A DNA stretch of 54,472 nt from contig CAMCZZ010000022.1 of the NCBI GenBank assembly GCA_945888375.1, positions 1 through 54,472 of the forward strand, in the 5' to 3' direction. The notes beneath the pieces are model-generated. The model made no database searches. It was not told where the DNA came from and saw only the letters and a list, made by a program, of their open reading frames with translations. The stretch is from Akkermansia muciniphila. Lineage in GTDB: Bacteria; Verrucomicrobiota; Verrucomicrobiia; Opitutales; Opitutaceae. Position numbers and translations under genes: made by a program. Shown in pieces: positions 6,779 to 15,825 of the stretch (its first letter is position 1; each line of letters opens with the position of its first letter).

Positions 6779-7774
6779 ATGTCCGACACCCCTCCCCCCC
6801 TGCTCACCGTCCGCGAATTAAAATCGCCCGAGCTCCACGCCGGCGCCCCCTTTTCCGCCGTGGTCGTGGTGAAAAAGTTGCAGGTCAAAACCGCCTCCAA
6901 CGGCAACCCTTTCCTCTCCCTCGACCTCGGCGACCGCGGCGGCAGCTTCGCCTGCACTCTTTTTGGCGACAGCCCGTTGTTTGATCCGGTCAAGGCCGCC
7001 GGTGAAAGCGCCGTGCTCCGCATCGAAGGCCGGGCGGATAGTTTCCAGGGCCGCTTTTCCCCAAAAATCCTCAAATGCGTCACGCTGTCCGAGGAACAAC
7101 TCGCCGCCGAGCCCGGCTTGGTCGATTCACTCGTAGAGCTGGCCCCCGAGGACGCCGGGGAACTCTGGCACGAGTTTCAGGCCAGCATCGACCTGATCAC
7201 GCACGACGAACTACGCATGACTGTGCGCGGCGTTTTCGAGGAGGTGGGCGAGACCTTCCGCCGCGCCCCGGCCGCCGTGGCCATGCACCACGCCTACCGC
7301 CACGGCCTGCTGGAGCACACCCTGCACATGGCCCGCGCCTGCCGCGCCCTCCTACCCCTCTATCCGCAGGTGGACCCCGACCTCGCCCTCGCCGGCATCC
7401 TTCTGCATGACACCGGCAAGACCATCGAATACGAGGGCACCCTCGCCACCCGCCGCAGCCGGCGCGGCATCCTCCAAGGCCACGTCGTCCTCGGCTATCA
7501 ACTCGCCCGCAAACACGGCATCAAGGCCCGCCTCGACGCCGACCGCCTCGAGCGCCTCGAGCACATCGTGCTGAGCCACCAAGGCGAGCCCGAGTGGGGC
7601 GCCGCCGTCTACGCCGCCACCCCCGAGGCGGTGTTTGTCAGCATGATCGATAACCTCGATGCCAAGATGGGCATGGTCCAGCGCGCCCTCCGCCAGGCCG
7701 ATCCCGCCGCCGAGTTCTCCGAACGCCTGCCCGGCCTGAACTCCGCCCTACTGACCCGCCCCATCGGAGCCTGA
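6779..7774 (+). CDS. YhaM-like 3'-5' exoribonuclease (OB fold plus HD domain)
   Basis: A 331-residue protein with an N-terminal nucleic-acid-binding OB fold (about 8-100, including NGNPFLSLDLGDRGG) and an HD phosphohydrolase domain. The HD metal ligands are in HHAYRHGLLEHT (170-181) and the HD pair H210-D211 in ILLHDTGKTIEY, with a later HIVLSHQG. This arrangement is that of YhaM/CBF1, a 3'-to-5' exonuclease acting on RNA and sometimes single-stranded DNA. It probably takes part in RNA turnover in the cytoplasm. It follows the hydrolase gene by 26 bases and precedes the hybrid kinase by 14. Confidence 0.9.
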   Translation: MSDTPPPLLTVRELKSPELHAGAPFSAVVVVKKLQVKTASNGNPFLSLDLGDRGGSFACTLFGDSPLFDPVKAAGESAVLRIEGRADSFQGRFSPKILKCVTLSEEQLAAEPGLVDSLVELAPEDAGELWHEFQASIDLITHDELRMTVRGVFEEVGETFRRAPAAVAMHHAYRHGLLEHTLHMARACRALLPLYPQVDPDLALAGILLHDTGKTIEYEGTLATRRSRRGILQGHVVLGYQLARKHGIKARLDADRLERLEHIVLSHQGEPEWGAAVYAATPEAVFVSMIDNLDAKMGMVQRALRQADPAAEFSERLPGLNSALLTRPIGA

Positions 7775-7788
7775 CCGATCCAAACCCC

Positions 7789-10407
7789 GTGACTGCTTTT
7801 CGTCAAAAACGGGAACTCCCCCCTCTGCTGCGCGGCCCGCGCGGTTTGGTTTTCCCTCTGGTCCTCGGCCTGCTCGCCAGCTTTCTCGCCGCTTTTGATT
7901 TCGAGAAACACGATCAGGAAAGTGAGCGCGCCGACCTTTTGCGCCGTCAGGTCACCGCGCACGATAGTCTGCTGAAAAGCCTGCGTGCGGTTGAAAACAC
8001 CGTGTTCGCGCTTCGCGTGGTCGCGACGCATCACGAGGACTACACTCACGAGGACTTCCTCGGCGCCGCCCGCAGCCTACTTGAGCATACTCCGGGCATC
8101 GCGTGCCTGCAATGGGTCGCCAACCTGGACGCAGCCTCCGTCCCCGCCTTTCTCGCCAACGTGCGCACCGCCGTGCGGCCGGATTTTGTGCTAAAGCAGC
8201 GCAGCGCCCGCGGCGAAATTGGCCTACTGGATACCTCGCAACTCAGCCCCGAAACCAGCCTGAGCGTGATCACTTATCTCTACCCGATCGAGGGGAACGA
8301 GAACGCCTACGGCTACAACGTCACCCAGGACATCGCTGCTCGCGAGAACGCGGAGACACGCCGCACAGGCGCCATCATGGCCACAGGCATCTTTCCCTTG
8401 GTGGAAGGCTACCCCGGCATGGTCCTCACCGCCTACACCGCCCGCCCAACCGACTCAGACCCGGAGCAAGGTCCGGGCTACACCCAGGCCGTGCTCCGCC
8501 TGGACACCCTGCTCGCCGATTCTCTCGATCCCTCCAGCTGGCAAGGCATGGATTTCGGCCTCTACGACCTGACCGAAGGCAGCCCTGCAGCTCTCTACAC
8601 CCACCTGCGGAATCAGGCCTCCGCCGAAGCCAACCCCGTTCCCTTTGCGGCGTTCACCGGCCCGAGGACCGTGCTCCGTGACCTTGCCTTCGGCGGACGC
8701 CGCTGGGTGACCGCCTACCGGAGTCCAGCCGGCAGCCTATTGCCTTTCACGAGCATCGGCGCCTGGGGCATATTCGTCCTGGGGGCAGCCGCTACCTTCC
8801 TGGGAGTCGCCTACCTCTGGCTAATCCTGCGGTGGGATGAAAATATCCGCCAGGAAGTCGCTACCCGCACCTCCGAGCTGAAAGACAGCCGCACCCTGCT
8901 CGATCTCATCGTAGACCACAATCCGTGCTCCATCTGGATGAAGGACAGCGAACTCCGCCTGCAGCTCGTCAATCAAACCTTCTGCTCCTACTACGGCCGC
9001 TCCAAAGCCGCCCTCCTCGGCCTCACCGACGCAGACCTGCATGCACCGGACACCGCTGCCGAGATGCAGGCGATCGATCGCGAGGTCCTCGCCAGCGGCA
9101 TTCCCCAGCGCTACGAATTTCCCGCTATCATGGAAGGAAAGCAGCGGTTTTTCCTCACCTCCAAATTCGCCATCCGCTTCAACGACGGCACCGGCCTCTT
9201 TCTCGTCGGTATCGCCCAAGAAATCACCGAGCTCCGCGAGGCCGAAACCCGGCGCATTGAAATCGAGCGAAAAATGCTGGAGGCCCAGAAGCTCGAAAGC
9301 CTGGGCGTGCTCGCCGGCGGCATCGCCCACGATTTCAACAACATCCTGACCGCCATCCTCGGCCACGCAGGCCTCGCCAGTTCCAACCCGCATACCGACC
9401 CCGGGACGCTGAAATCAATCAAGCAAATCGAACTCGCCGCCCGCCGCGCCGGCGAACTTTGCCACCAAATGCTCGCCTACGCCGGCCGCCACCGTTTGAG
9501 CACCGGCCCGCTCGATCTCGGCGCCCTGATCGGGGAGACCTTGCCCCTCTTGGAAGTTTCGCTGCCCAAGTCTGCGCGCCTCAGCCTCCAGCTCTCGCCC
9601 GACCTGCCCAGCGTGGTCGCCGACCCCACCCAGATTCGTCAAATACTCATGAATCTGCTCCTAAACGCTGCCGAGGCCTTGCCCCCGGCCGGAGGCGACA
9701 TCAGCGTGAAAACATCGCTCGTTCAAGCAGACACGAAGTTTTTCGCCGCCTGCATCCACCAGCCCCCCCACCCCGCCGGCCCCTATGTTTGCCTCGAAGT
9801 CACCGATACCGGTAGCGGCATGTCCCCCGAGACTCTCGCAAAGATTTTTGATCCCTTCTTCACCACCAAATTCACCGGCCGGGGCCTCGGCCTCGCCTCA
9901 ATGCTCGGGATCATCCGCGGCCACAAAGGCGCCATCCGCGTAGTCAGCCAGCTTGGGGTCGGCACCTCATTTTTTATCTACTTACCCGCCTCCACTACCC
10001 TCGCCCCCGCTCCGGCCATGACGGCCCCACTCCCCCTTTCGGCCAAACGCACCATTCTGCTGATCGAGGATGAACCCAGCGTGCGCGAAACCACCCGGCT
10101 AATGCTCGAAGCCCTGGACTGCACGGTCCTGACCGCAGATGACGGCCCCGCCGGGGTGGACATTTTTCGTAAAAATCCCGCCCGCCCCACCCTCGTCCTG
10201 CTCGACCTCACCATGCCCGGACTCTCCGGCCGCGAGGTTTTCTCGCTGCTCCGCGCTGACCGCTCCGATCTGCCCATCCTCTTGATAAGCGGCTACTCCG
10301 AGCTCGACGCCGAGGATATGCTGGCCGAGCCGAAGACTGATTTCCTGGCCAAGCCATTCACGCTTAATGAACTGCGTGAAAAAATAGCCAGTCCTCGCCT
10401 GGCCTGA
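7789..10407 (+). CDS. CHASE-PAS hybrid sensor histidine kinase with receiver
   Basis: An 872-residue inner-membrane sensor starting at GTG. Order: transmembrane helix 1 (about 19-36), periplasmic CHASE-type domain (45-310, with PGIACLQWV and GYPGMVLTAYTAR), transmembrane helix 2 (about 322-347), PAS domain (365-480), HisKA with H514 in GGIAHDFNNIL, an ATPase domain (N622/N626, DTGSG at 673-677, GRGLGLAS at 698-705) and a C-terminal receiver with acidic residues E760-D761, phospho-acceptor D806 in LLDLTMPG and the conserved Lys in FLAKPF. Phosphotransfer from H514 to its own D806 is expected. No separate output regulator is adjacent. It follows the YhaM-like gene closely, which may only reflect compact packing. 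The ligand is unknown. Confidence 0.93.
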   Translation: MTAFRQKRELPPLLRGPRGLVFPLVLGLLASFLAAFDFEKHDQESERADLLRRQVTAHDSLLKSLRAVENTVFALRVVATHHEDYTHEDFLGAARSLLEHTPGIACLQWVANLDAASVPAFLANVRTAVRPDFVLKQRSARGEIGLLDTSQLSPETSLSVITYLYPIEGNENAYGYNVTQDIAARENAETRRTGAIMATGIFPLVEGYPGMVLTAYTARPTDSDPEQGPGYTQAVLRLDTLLADSLDPSSWQGMDFGLYDLTEGSPAALYTHLRNQASAEANPVPFAAFTGPRTVLRDLAFGGRRWVTAYRSPAGSLLPFTSIGAWGIFVLGAAATFLGVAYLWLILRWDENIRQEVATRTSELKDSRTLLDLIVDHNPCSIWMKDSELRLQLVNQTFCSYYGRSKAALLGLTDADLHAPDTAAEMQAIDREVLASGIPQRYEFPAIMEGKQRFFLTSKFAIRFNDGTGLFLVGIAQEITELREAETRRIEIERKMLEAQKLESLGVLAGGIAHDFNNILTAILGHAGLASSNPHTDPGTLKSIKQIELAARRAGELCHQMLAYAGRHRLSTGPLDLGALIGETLPLLEVSLPKSARLSLQLSPDLPSVVADPTQIRQILMNLLLNAAEALPPAGGDISVKTSLVQADTKFFAACIHQPPHPAGPYVCLEVTDTGSGMSPETLAKIFDPFFTTKFTGRGLGLASMLGIIRGHKGAIRVVSQLGVGTSFFIYLPASTTLAPAPAMTAPLPLSAKRTILLIEDEPSVRETTRLMLEALDCTVLTADDGPAGVDIFRKNPARPTLVLLDLTMPGLSGREVFSLLRADRSDLPILLISGYSELDAEDMLAEPKTDFLAKPFTLNELREKIASPRLA

Positions 10408-10414
10408 ACGCACC

Positions 10415-10801
10415 CTACTCCTTGGCCCGCCGCGCCGCCACGATCCCCGCCCGGTGACGCTTGCCCGCCACCAGGATGGCCTTCTGGCGCGGACTGCGCT
10501 TGCGCTTGAGCTTCCGCTCCTTGGCCACCACCGCCTGGCGCGCCCCCTCCGCCGCCCTCAGCCGCTCCTCCAGCTTTTCGCAAAACCGCTCCCACGCCCG
10601 CGCCCGGTTGGCCGCCTGGCTGCGTTCCTCCTGACACCGCACCTCCAGCCCGGTCGGCCCATGCCGCAGCACCACCGTGGAGGCGGTCTTGTTAATCTTC
10701 TGCCCGCCCGGCCCCGAGCCCCGGATAAACACTTCCGTGACATCGCCAGGTAGGACGCCGGCTGCATCCAGCCGCTCGCGGATTTGGGATGGTAAATCCA
10801 T
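10415..10801 (-). CDS. GGQ peptidyl-tRNA hydrolase/release-factor-like protein
   Basis: A 128-residue protein with only the catalytic domain of class I release factors. The GGQ loop is at 32-34 in GSGPGGQKINK, which hydrolyses peptidyl-tRNA at the ribosome. The C-terminal 45 residues are strongly basic (KERKLKRKRSPRQKA, RHRAG), like the tail with which ArfB/YaeJ/ICT1 proteins enter the empty mRNA channel of stalled ribosomes. Rescue of stalled ribosomes is thus the best guess; the related RF-H type is the alternative. ATG 10801 (MDLPSQIRER) was chosen since longer starts add an unrelated sequence. The gene converges with the hybrid kinase (seven bases apart) and diverges from moxR. Confidence 0.85.
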   Translation of the reverse strand: MDLPSQIRERLDAAGVLPGDVTEVFIRGSGPGGQKINKTASTVVLRHGPTGLEVRCQEERSQAANRARAWERFCEKLEERLRAAEGARQAVVAKERKLKRKRSPRQKAILVAGKRHRAGIVAARRAKE

Positions 10802-10887
10802 GGTGCGCCAATTTTCGTAAACCAACGCAACCTTCGCCTCTCCCGCGAGTCCCAAATCCCCCTCCACCTCTTTCCTCCTTCGCTCCC

Positions 10888-11859
10888 ATGCTCACCGGTC
10901 CCGTTTGGTCTGAAAAAATCCGCGCCGAAGTCGCCAAGGCCGTCATCGGCCAGGACGCCATCATCGAGCGCCTCCTGCTCGCCCTGCTCGCCAACGGCCA
11001 CGTCCTTCTCGAGGGCATGCCCGGTCTCGCCAAAACCCTCCTCGTCAAATCCCTCGGCACCGCCCTCGGCGTCCAGTGCGAACGCATCCAGTTCACCCCC
11101 GATCTGCTGCCGAGCGACGTCGTCGGCACCATGATCTTCTCCCCGAAAGACGCCGCCTTCGCCCCCCACCGCGGCCCCATCTTCGCCAACCTCGTGCTGG
11201 CTGATGAAATCAACCGCGCCCCCGCCAAGGTCCAGTCCGCCCTGCTCGAAGCCATGCAGGAACGCCAAGTCACCCTCGGCGGCACCACCCACCCGCTGCC
11301 CAGGCCGTTTTTCGTGATGGCCACCCAAAACCCGGTCGAGCAAGAGGGCACCTACCCGCTCCCCGAAGCCCAGACCGACCGCTTCCTATTCAAGCTGCTC
11401 GTCGATTACCCGACCCTCGCCGAGGAAACCACCATGATGACCCGCTGGGGCCAGGTGACCAAGTCGCCCGCCCTCCAAGCCGCGTCCAGCGGCGAGGAGT
11501 TGCTCCAACTCCGCACCCAGGTCGATGCCGTGCACGTCGCCCCCGCCGTCCAGGCCTACGTGCTCGCCCTCGTCCGCGCCACCCGCGACCTCGCCAAACC
11601 CCTGCCCAACGGCAAAGCCCGCCACGTCTCCTACGGCGCCTCCCCCCGCGCCTCCCTCGCCCTCTACCAGTCCGCCAAAGCCCTCGCGTGGCTCCGCGGC
11701 GAAGATTTCGTCACCCCCTCCCTCGTCCAGGATCTCGCCGCCGACGTGCTCCGCCACCGCATCGGCCTGACCTACGAGGCCGAGGCCGAAAACCTCACCA
11801 CCGACACCATCGTCGCCCAGGTCCTCGCCCAGACGCCCATGCCCGCCGGCGCGAAGTAA
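10888..11859 (+). CDS. MoxR-family AAA+ ATPase
   Basis: A 323-residue AAA+ ATPase of the MoxR type. Walker A is EGMPGLAKT (42-50), Walker B LVLADEINR with D106 and E107, followed by the family sequence APAKVQSALLEAMQE, sensor 1 in FVMATQNP and the signature EGTYPLPEAQTDRFLFK. MoxR proteins act as chaperone-like ATPases that mature or regulate partners with von Willebrand A domains. The next genes are exactly such partners: DUF58, two VWA proteins and a BatD-type protein, in one direction with overlaps or very short gaps. ATG 10888 gives the normal N-terminus; an upstream in-frame extension lies in Pro-rich leader sequence. Confidence 0.93.
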   Translation: MLTGPVWSEKIRAEVAKAVIGQDAIIERLLLALLANGHVLLEGMPGLAKTLLVKSLGTALGVQCERIQFTPDLLPSDVVGTMIFSPKDAAFAPHRGPIFANLVLADEINRAPAKVQSALLEAMQERQVTLGGTTHPLPRPFFVMATQNPVEQEGTYPLPEAQTDRFLFKLLVDYPTLAEETTMMTRWGQVTKSPALQAASSGEELLQLRTQVDAVHVAPAVQAYVLALVRATRDLAKPLPNGKARHVSYGASPRASLALYQSAKALAWLRGEDFVTPSLVQDLAADVLRHRIGLTYEAEAENLTTDTIVAQVLAQTPMPAGAK

Positions 11860-11894
11860 ACCGTGCCCCCGCCGGCTCCCGCCGCCCCCTCCCC

Positions 11895-12812
11895 TTGCCC
11901 CCCGCTGCCTCCACCTCCCCCGCCTCCGTCGCCGCCCCCTTGGCCGCGCTCCGGCGCCTGGAGTGGCGCGTGCGCCACGCCGTCGAGACATCCCTCGGCG
12001 GAGGCTACCGCTCCGCCTTCCGCGGCCGCGGGATGGAGTTCGATCAAGTCGTGAAATACGCCTACGGCGACGACGTGCGCGACATCGATTGGAACGTCAC
12101 CGCCCGCCTCGGTGAACCCTACCGCAAAAAATACGTCGAGGAGCGCGAGGTCACCGTGCTGCTGGTGTTCGAGGATTCGCCCTCGCTCGGCTTCGGCTCC
12201 GGCGCCACCACCCGCCGCGAAGCCCTGCTGGAACTCGCCGGCCTCCTCCTGCTCCTCGGATCAGTCAACCGCGACCGCGTCGGCCTCGCCCACCTCCGCC
12301 CGGACGGCGCCCGCCTCGTCCCGCCCGTCCACGGCCGCGGCCCCATCCACCACCTCGCCACCCAACTCTTCGCCTCCGAGCCCCCGCCCTTCTCCGCCGC
12401 CAACCTTTCTGCGTTTCAGCATTTCAGCCTTTCCGCGTTTTCCGCCCTCGTCCCCCGCCACAGCATCGTCGTCTGGCTTTCCGATCACCCGGCCCGCCCC
12501 GTGCCCGAGGGCTGGGCCGCCCTGCAACGCCGTTGCACCCTGCTCGGTCTGCGCATCGACGACCCGTGGGACCGCGCCCTGCCCGAGACCGACGGCCCCC
12601 TCGTCGCCTACGACCCCTCCGCCGGGCGTCTCGTCACCCTCGCCGCCGGCCACGCCGAACGCGCCGCCCACGCTCGTTGGCGCGCCGCCCGCGACGCCGC
12701 CCTCGCCGCCTGGTTCCCAGACCCTTTTTCCCGCCACGCCGTCGGCACCGACGAGAATCGCCTCGATTCACTCGTGCGCTTTTTCCGCCGCCGCGAGTCC
12801 GCCCGCCGATGA
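11895..12812 (+). CDS. DUF58 domain protein of the MoxR/Bat operon
   Basis: About 305 residues if started at TTG 11895; no ATG lies before the conserved region, so the start is uncertain. The DUF58 core is clear: GRGMEFDQVVKYAYGDDVRD then IDWNVTARLGEPYRKKYVEE, followed by the VWA-like strand VTVLLVFEDSPSLGFGS. In other bacteria DUF58 proteins work with MoxR ATPases and VWA proteins at the membrane. The stop overlaps the next ATG by four bases (ATGA), so translation is coupled. A short T-rich repeat at about 12405-12446 is absorbed in frame as SAFQHFSLSAFSAL (around residues 172-186), an unusual insertion between conserved segments. Confidence 0.88.
   Translation: MPPAASTSPASVAAPLAALRRLEWRVRHAVETSLGGGYRSAFRGRGMEFDQVVKYAYGDDVRDIDWNVTARLGEPYRKKYVEEREVTVLLVFEDSPSLGFGSGATTRREALLELAGLLLLLGSVNRDRVGLAHLRPDGARLVPPVHGRGPIHHLATQLFASEPPPFSAANLSAFQHFSLSAFSALVPRHSIVVWLSDHPARPVPEGWAALQRRCTLLGLRIDDPWDRALPETDGPLVAYDPSAGRLVTLAAGHAERAAHARWRAARDAALAAWFPDPFSRHAVGTDENRLDSLVRFFRRRESARR
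12405..12446. repeat. In-frame T-rich mini-repeat inside the DUF58 gene
   Basis: Degenerate units TTTCTGCG, TTTCAGCA, TTTCAGCC, TTTCCGCG and TTTTCCGCC follow each other in a gene that is otherwise extremely GC-rich. The encoded peptide is Phe/Ser-rich and breaks the surrounding composition. Similar Phe/Ser mini-repeat peptides are known to recur across planctomycete and verrucomicrobial genomes; that link is from memory. Confidence 0.5.
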
Positions 12813-13855
12813 CCCCGCCCGCCGCCCTCGCCGCCCTGCTGCCCGGCCTCGACCCCGCCAGCCACCGCCTCGACCAGCCCTTGTGGTTGTTCGCCCTGCT
12901 CCTGTTGCCGCTCGTCGCCCTCCTCCGCCGCCGACGCCCCGTGGCCGTATTGGTCATCCCCTCCGCCGCCGCCTGGGCCTCCCCTCGCCCGCCCGCCGTG
13001 CGCCGCTGGCCGGTCTGGCTGGCCCACCTCGCCTCCACCCTGTTGATCCTCGCCCTCGCCCGCCCCCAGCGGATCGACGACCGCGTGATCGTGCGCGGCG
13101 AGGGCTACGATCTCATCCTCGCCCTCGACCTTTCCACCTCCATGTATTCCGAGGACGCGGAGCTCGACGGCCGCCAGGTCAACCGTCTCGAAGCCCTCAA
13201 ACCCGTCCTGTCCGCCTTCATCGAGCGCCGCCCCGCCGACCGCATCGGCTTCGTCGCCTTTTCCGGCCGCGCCTACACCTTGGCGCCGCTCACCCACGAC
13301 CACACCTGGCTGGGCCGCCAGATCTCCCGCCTGCGCATCGGCCTGATCGAGGACGGCACCGCCATCGGCGACGCCATCGGGCTCTCCGTGGACCGCTTGC
13401 AACGCGCCCGCAAAGACCCCGATGCCCCCCGCGCCGGGGCCTTCGTGATTCTCCTGACCGACGGCGCCAATAACGCCGGTCAGCTCTCTCCCGAACAAAG
13501 TTTAGCCGTGGCCAAAGCCGCCGGCATCCCCGTTTACACCGTAAGTGTCGGCACCGGGCAACCCGCCCCCTATCCGCGCTTCGATGAAGCCGGCCGCCGC
13601 ATCGGCACCAAGATGGCGGCCTTCGCCACCGATGAGCCCCTGCTCCGCGCCATCGCCCGCGAGACCGGCGGCTCTTTCCACCGCGCCGACGATCCCTCCG
13701 CCACCCGCGAAGCCTTCGCCGCCATCGATCGCGCCCAGAAAACCACCTTCGACCAGACCAACCATATCATCGCCACCGAGCTCTACGCCTGGCCCGCCTC
13801 GTTCGCCGCCGCCCTGCTGTTCCTCGCCGCCCTGCCGCTCCTCCGCCGCCGCTGA
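12809..13855 (+). CDS. BatA-like von Willebrand factor A membrane protein
   Basis: A 348-residue membrane-anchored VWA protein. Two N-terminal hydrophobic helices (about 26-39 and 68-84) precede the VWA domain; the MIDAS metal site is DLSTS (D107, S109, S111) and the distal acidic motif LLTDGANNAG is intact. A C-terminal helix (about 326-342) ends in LLRRR. The HLASTLLILALARPQ segment just before the VWA domain is typical of BatA/BatB proteins. The start overlaps the DUF58 stop (ATGA), so both are made from one message. In Bacteroides such genes were tied to oxygen tolerance; here the role is inferred to be an envelope complex energised or matured by MoxR. Confidence 0.9.
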   Translation: MTPPAALAALLPGLDPASHRLDQPLWLFALLLLPLVALLRRRRPVAVLVIPSAAAWASPRPPAVRRWPVWLAHLASTLLILALARPQRIDDRVIVRGEGYDLILALDLSTSMYSEDAELDGRQVNRLEALKPVLSAFIERRPADRIGFVAFSGRAYTLAPLTHDHTWLGRQISRLRIGLIEDGTAIGDAIGLSVDRLQRARKDPDAPRAGAFVILLTDGANNAGQLSPEQSLAVAKAAGIPVYTVSVGTGQPAPYPRFDEAGRRIGTKMAAFATDEPLLRAIARETGGSFHRADDPSATREAFAAIDRAQKTTFDQTNHIIATELYAWPASFAAALLFLAALPLLRRR

Positions 13856-13861
13856 TCCGCC

Positions 13862-15802
13862 GTGACCTTCGCCCACCCCACTCTTTTCTGGCTCCTGCTC
13901 GCGCCCGCCGCCCTGCTGCTCGCCAGCCTCCAGGCTGCCCGCGCCACCACCACGGCCACCCTTCCGAAAATCACCCGCGCCCGCCTTTCCACGAACTCAT
14001 TCCAGCTGCTGCGCTCCGCGCCAAACTCCCTCAACCCCCGCCCCGTCCTCCTCGCCTTCACCCTCGCCAGCCTCGTCCTCGCCCTCGCCCGCCCCCAAGG
14101 ACGCACCCTCGCCACCCCGACCATCACCGAGTCCCGCGATGTCCTCGTGGCCGTGGACGTGTCGCGGTCCATGCTGGCCGACGACCTCCCGCCCAACCGC
14201 CTCACCCGCGCCCGCCTGCTGGTGCGCACCCTCGCCGATGAGTTGAAGGGCGAACGCCTCGGCCTGCTGCCCTTTGCCGGCACCGCCTTCCTGCAGTGTC
14301 CGCTGTCCGCCGATTACGATATCTTCCGCACCTTCCTCGATGAGCTCGGCCCCGACCTCATCCCCGCCGGCGGCAGCAATTACAACGCCCTGCTCACCGC
14401 CGCCGAGGAGGCCTTCGGTCCCGCCACCGGCTCCTCGCCCGAAGCCCCTGCCACCGCCGACCGCTACCTGATCATCTTGAGCGACGGCGAAGCCCAGGAC
14501 GACACCTGGAAACCCCTCGCCGATAATCTCGCCGCCCGCGGCGTGCGCGTGATCGCGCTCGGCCTCGGCACCGCCGCCGGCGCCATGGTGCCCGACGGCA
14601 AGGGCGGCCTCGTGAAGGACACCCGCGGCGCCGCCGTGCTCTCCCGCCTCGATGCCTCCACCCTCCAGGAACTAGCCCGCCTCAGCGACGGCACCTACCG
14701 CGACGCCTCCGCCTGGATCGACCTGCCCGCCTTGCTGCAAGAAACCGTATCCCGCGGCCGCACCGCCCGCACCACCACCGAGACCGCCCCCCGCCGCGAG
14801 GAGTTGTTCGCCTGGTTCCTCGCCCCCGCTCTCGCCCTGCTCGCCGCCGCCCTGCTGCGCGAGTTCCCCGTCACCCCCCGCCCCCGCACCCTCCGCCCCC
14901 CCGCCGCGACGGCCGCCACCCTTGTCCTCGCCCTGCTCGCCCTACCTCACACCCCCACCCCCTCCCGCGCCGCCGAGCCCCCGCTCCCGACCGATCCGCT
15001 CGTGGCACTCGTCGGTCAACTCGCCACCGCCCCGGATCTCGCCGCCCCCGACCTCGCCCGCCTCGCCACCCTGACCGCCGACCAAGCCGAAAACGCCACC
15101 CCCCAGTCCCCCGCCCCCCCCAAGGGCGCCCTGCAAGACGCCCTCGCCGCCGTGAACCAAGGCGCCGCCCTCGACCCCGCCGCCGCCGATTGGAAATCCC
15201 TCCGCTCGCGCCTCGACGCCCTCCTGAACCCGCCCAAGCCCCCGCCGCAAGACTCCCAATCCGACCCGTCCAAGAACCAGGAGCAGTCCGACCAAAACCA
15301 GCCCTCCCCGGATAAAAACCAGTCTTCCGGCCAGAAACCAAACGAACCCCAAAAATCCGAGCCAAAGGATTCCTCCGGTTCCCCCGACCCCAAGTCCTCT
15401 TCTAGTTCCCAGCCCCAAGACTCCGGCTCCGATTCCTCCTCCAACTCCACCGAGCCCCCGGACCCCAAAGGCAAAGACGCCTCCGCTCCCACCGATTCCC
15501 AACCCCTCGGCGACCTCTCCCCCAAAACCGACCCCGCCCCCCCCTCTCCCAGCGCCAGCGAGCCCCCGCCCGCCACCCCCGAGCCCACCCAGCGCGCCGG
15601 CGGCGTATCCACCTCCGGTAAACCCGAGGGCGAGTCGTCGAGTGCCGCGACGAGCGCCGATCCCTCCCTCTCCGTGCCCCACCAACGCCTCGACCGCGTG
15701 CGCTCCGCCGACGCCCCCGCCCGCCTCTACCAACTCATGCAAGAGGCCGAGACTCCTCCCGACGCCGAGTCCGCCGCCGCCGCCCGTAAACGCGACTGGT
15801 AA
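13862..15802 (+). CDS. BatB-like VWA protein with long low-complexity (BatC-like) tail
   Basis: GTG-started, 646 residues, six bases after the previous stop. Residues 5-25 and 60-77 are hydrophobic helices before a VWA domain with MIDAS DVSRS (D99, S101, S103) and LIILSDGEAQDD. A third helix lies near 315-335. After it the protein continues with an Ala/Pro-rich segment (360-460) and about 170 residues made nearly only of Pro, Ser, Lys, Gln, Asp and Asn (455-625). A short conserved-looking end RLYQLMQEAETPPD follows. In many Bat operons BatC is a separate TPR protein with a similar polar tail, so this looks like a BatB fused to a BatC remnant. The disordered tail probably lies in the periplasm. 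Confidence 0.88.
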   Translation: MTFAHPTLFWLLLAPAALLLASLQAARATTTATLPKITRARLSTNSFQLLRSAPNSLNPRPVLLAFTLASLVLALARPQGRTLATPTITESRDVLVAVDVSRSMLADDLPPNRLTRARLLVRTLADELKGERLGLLPFAGTAFLQCPLSADYDIFRTFLDELGPDLIPAGGSNYNALLTAAEEAFGPATGSSPEAPATADRYLIILSDGEAQDDTWKPLADNLAARGVRVIALGLGTAAGAMVPDGKGGLVKDTRGAAVLSRLDASTLQELARLSDGTYRDASAWIDLPALLQETVSRGRTARTTTETAPRREELFAWFLAPALALLAAALLREFPVTPRPRTLRPPAATAATLVLALLALPHTPTPSRAAEPPLPTDPLVALVGQLATAPDLAAPDLARLATLTADQAENATPQSPAPPKGALQDALAAVNQGAALDPAAADWKSLRSRLDALLNPPKPPPQDSQSDPSKNQEQSDQNQPSPDKNQSSGQKPNEPQKSEPKDSSGSPDPKSSSSSQPQDSGSDSSSNSTEPPDPKGKDASAPTDSQPLGDLSPKTDPAPPSPSASEPPPATPEPTQRAGGVSTSGKPEGESSSAATSADPSLSVPHQRLDRVRSADAPARLYQLMQEAETPPDAESAAAARKRDW

Positions 15803-15825
15803 CCCCCGCCCGCCTTCCGCCCGCC

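Noticed and set aside
12112-13473. 453-codon open frame across the DUF58 and BatA genes
   Set aside because: Product is nearly only Pro, Arg, Ala and Ser; the other frames encode clear DUF58 and VWA domains with coupled start and stop codons.
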